This document shows, in pieces, positions 5,557-5,699 of a DNA stretch of 5,699 nt (within the stretch, counting starts at the first letter, position 1; every line of letters begins with the position of its first letter). The DNA is from Candidatus Bathyarchaeota archaeon (GTDB lineage Archaea; Thermoproteota; Bathyarchaeia; Bathyarchaeales; Bathyarchaeaceae). Below the pieces are notes generated by a model. The model did not search any database, had not been told where the DNA came from, and saw only the letters and a list, made by a program, of their open reading frames with translations. The stretch covers positions 961,590-967,288 of the forward strand of contig CP070791.1 of assembly GCA_020346825.1 (NCBI GenBank). Direction: 5' to 3'. The position numbers were made by a program, and so were the translations under genes.

Positions 5557-5699
5557 CTATGCAAGGACGAAGTATATCCGCCGGTTGTTCTTCCCTTTGT
5601 TTTCAGTCTTGAGGAGTTCTATCCTCCCTACCTCTTTCAAGTTTTTAACGTGTGTTCCTCCGTCAGCCTGTTTATCCACACCAACTATCTCTACGATGC
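5557..5699 (-). CDS. alaX: Alanyl-tRNA editing protein AlaX, C-terminal end (partial)
   Basis: The last 46 codons of a gene entering from the right end of the window and stopping at TAG 5557-5559. QADGGTHVKNLKEVGRI and KTENKGKNNRRI are hallmarks of the second metal-binding motif and C-terminal strand of the AlaX / AlaRS editing domain, which hydrolyses Ser-tRNA(Ala) or Gly-tRNA(Ala) in trans. In most relatives the metal ligands of this motif are C-x3-H; here the Cys position holds Asp (D-G-G-T-H). The N-terminal HxxxH motif is outside the window. The Rdh-like gene lies downstream on the same strand, with a gap of about 142 bp if it begins at GTG 5414, so shared transcription is possible. Confidence 0.9.
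   Translation of the reverse strand, partial: IVEIVGVDKQADGGTHVKNLKEVGRIELLKTENKGKNNRRIYFVLA

Noticed and set aside
1..5699. CRISPR array, insertion sequence ends or attachment site
   Set aside because: No regularly spaced repeats, no terminal inverted repeats flanking a transposase and no integrase were seen.

Overview
The window looks archaeal. The clearest signs are a TATA box placed so that one gene is almost leaderless, a COG2522-type helix-turn-helix regulator, a protein built of three winged helices, and the end of an AlaX alanyl-tRNA editing protein. A free-standing desulforedoxin, a cytoplasmic reductive-dehalogenase-like protein and an ArsC-type gene suggest an anaerobe. The mix would fit a Bathyarchaeia-like lineage of Thermoproteota, but that placement is inferred from gene content only.

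Layout. 2-292 (+) is the 3' part of an arsenate-reductase/low-molecular-weight phosphatase gene whose frame is cut by TAA at 23-25. Facing it is a leftward pair: a COG2522-like regulator with three C-x2-C pairs (821-1240, read first) and an unrecognised 137-residue protein (374-787), 33 bp apart and probably co-transcribed. Upstream of the regulator lie a TATA box (1266-1273) and a symmetric pair of ATGAC-N4-GTCAT dyads (1275-1309). Divergent from this pair is a 338-residue triple winged-helix protein with an N-terminal Cys cluster (1430-2446). Next is a 38-residue desulforedoxin on the minus strand (2548-2664), then type I glutamine synthetase (2909-4228, +). The right end is leftward: a reductive-dehalogenase-like corrinoid/Fe-S protein (4329-about 5414) behind the C-terminal end of AlaX (5557-5699).

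How the genes relate. Glutamine synthetase is central nitrogen assimilation and stands alone. The most system-like part is the divergent regulator region at 374-2446: two DNA-binding proteins, both with possible metal or redox cysteines, flank a 189-bp intergenic segment carrying a symmetric operator-like array. The desulforedoxin and the Rdh-like protein add redox functions, but nothing in the sequence links them to one pathway.
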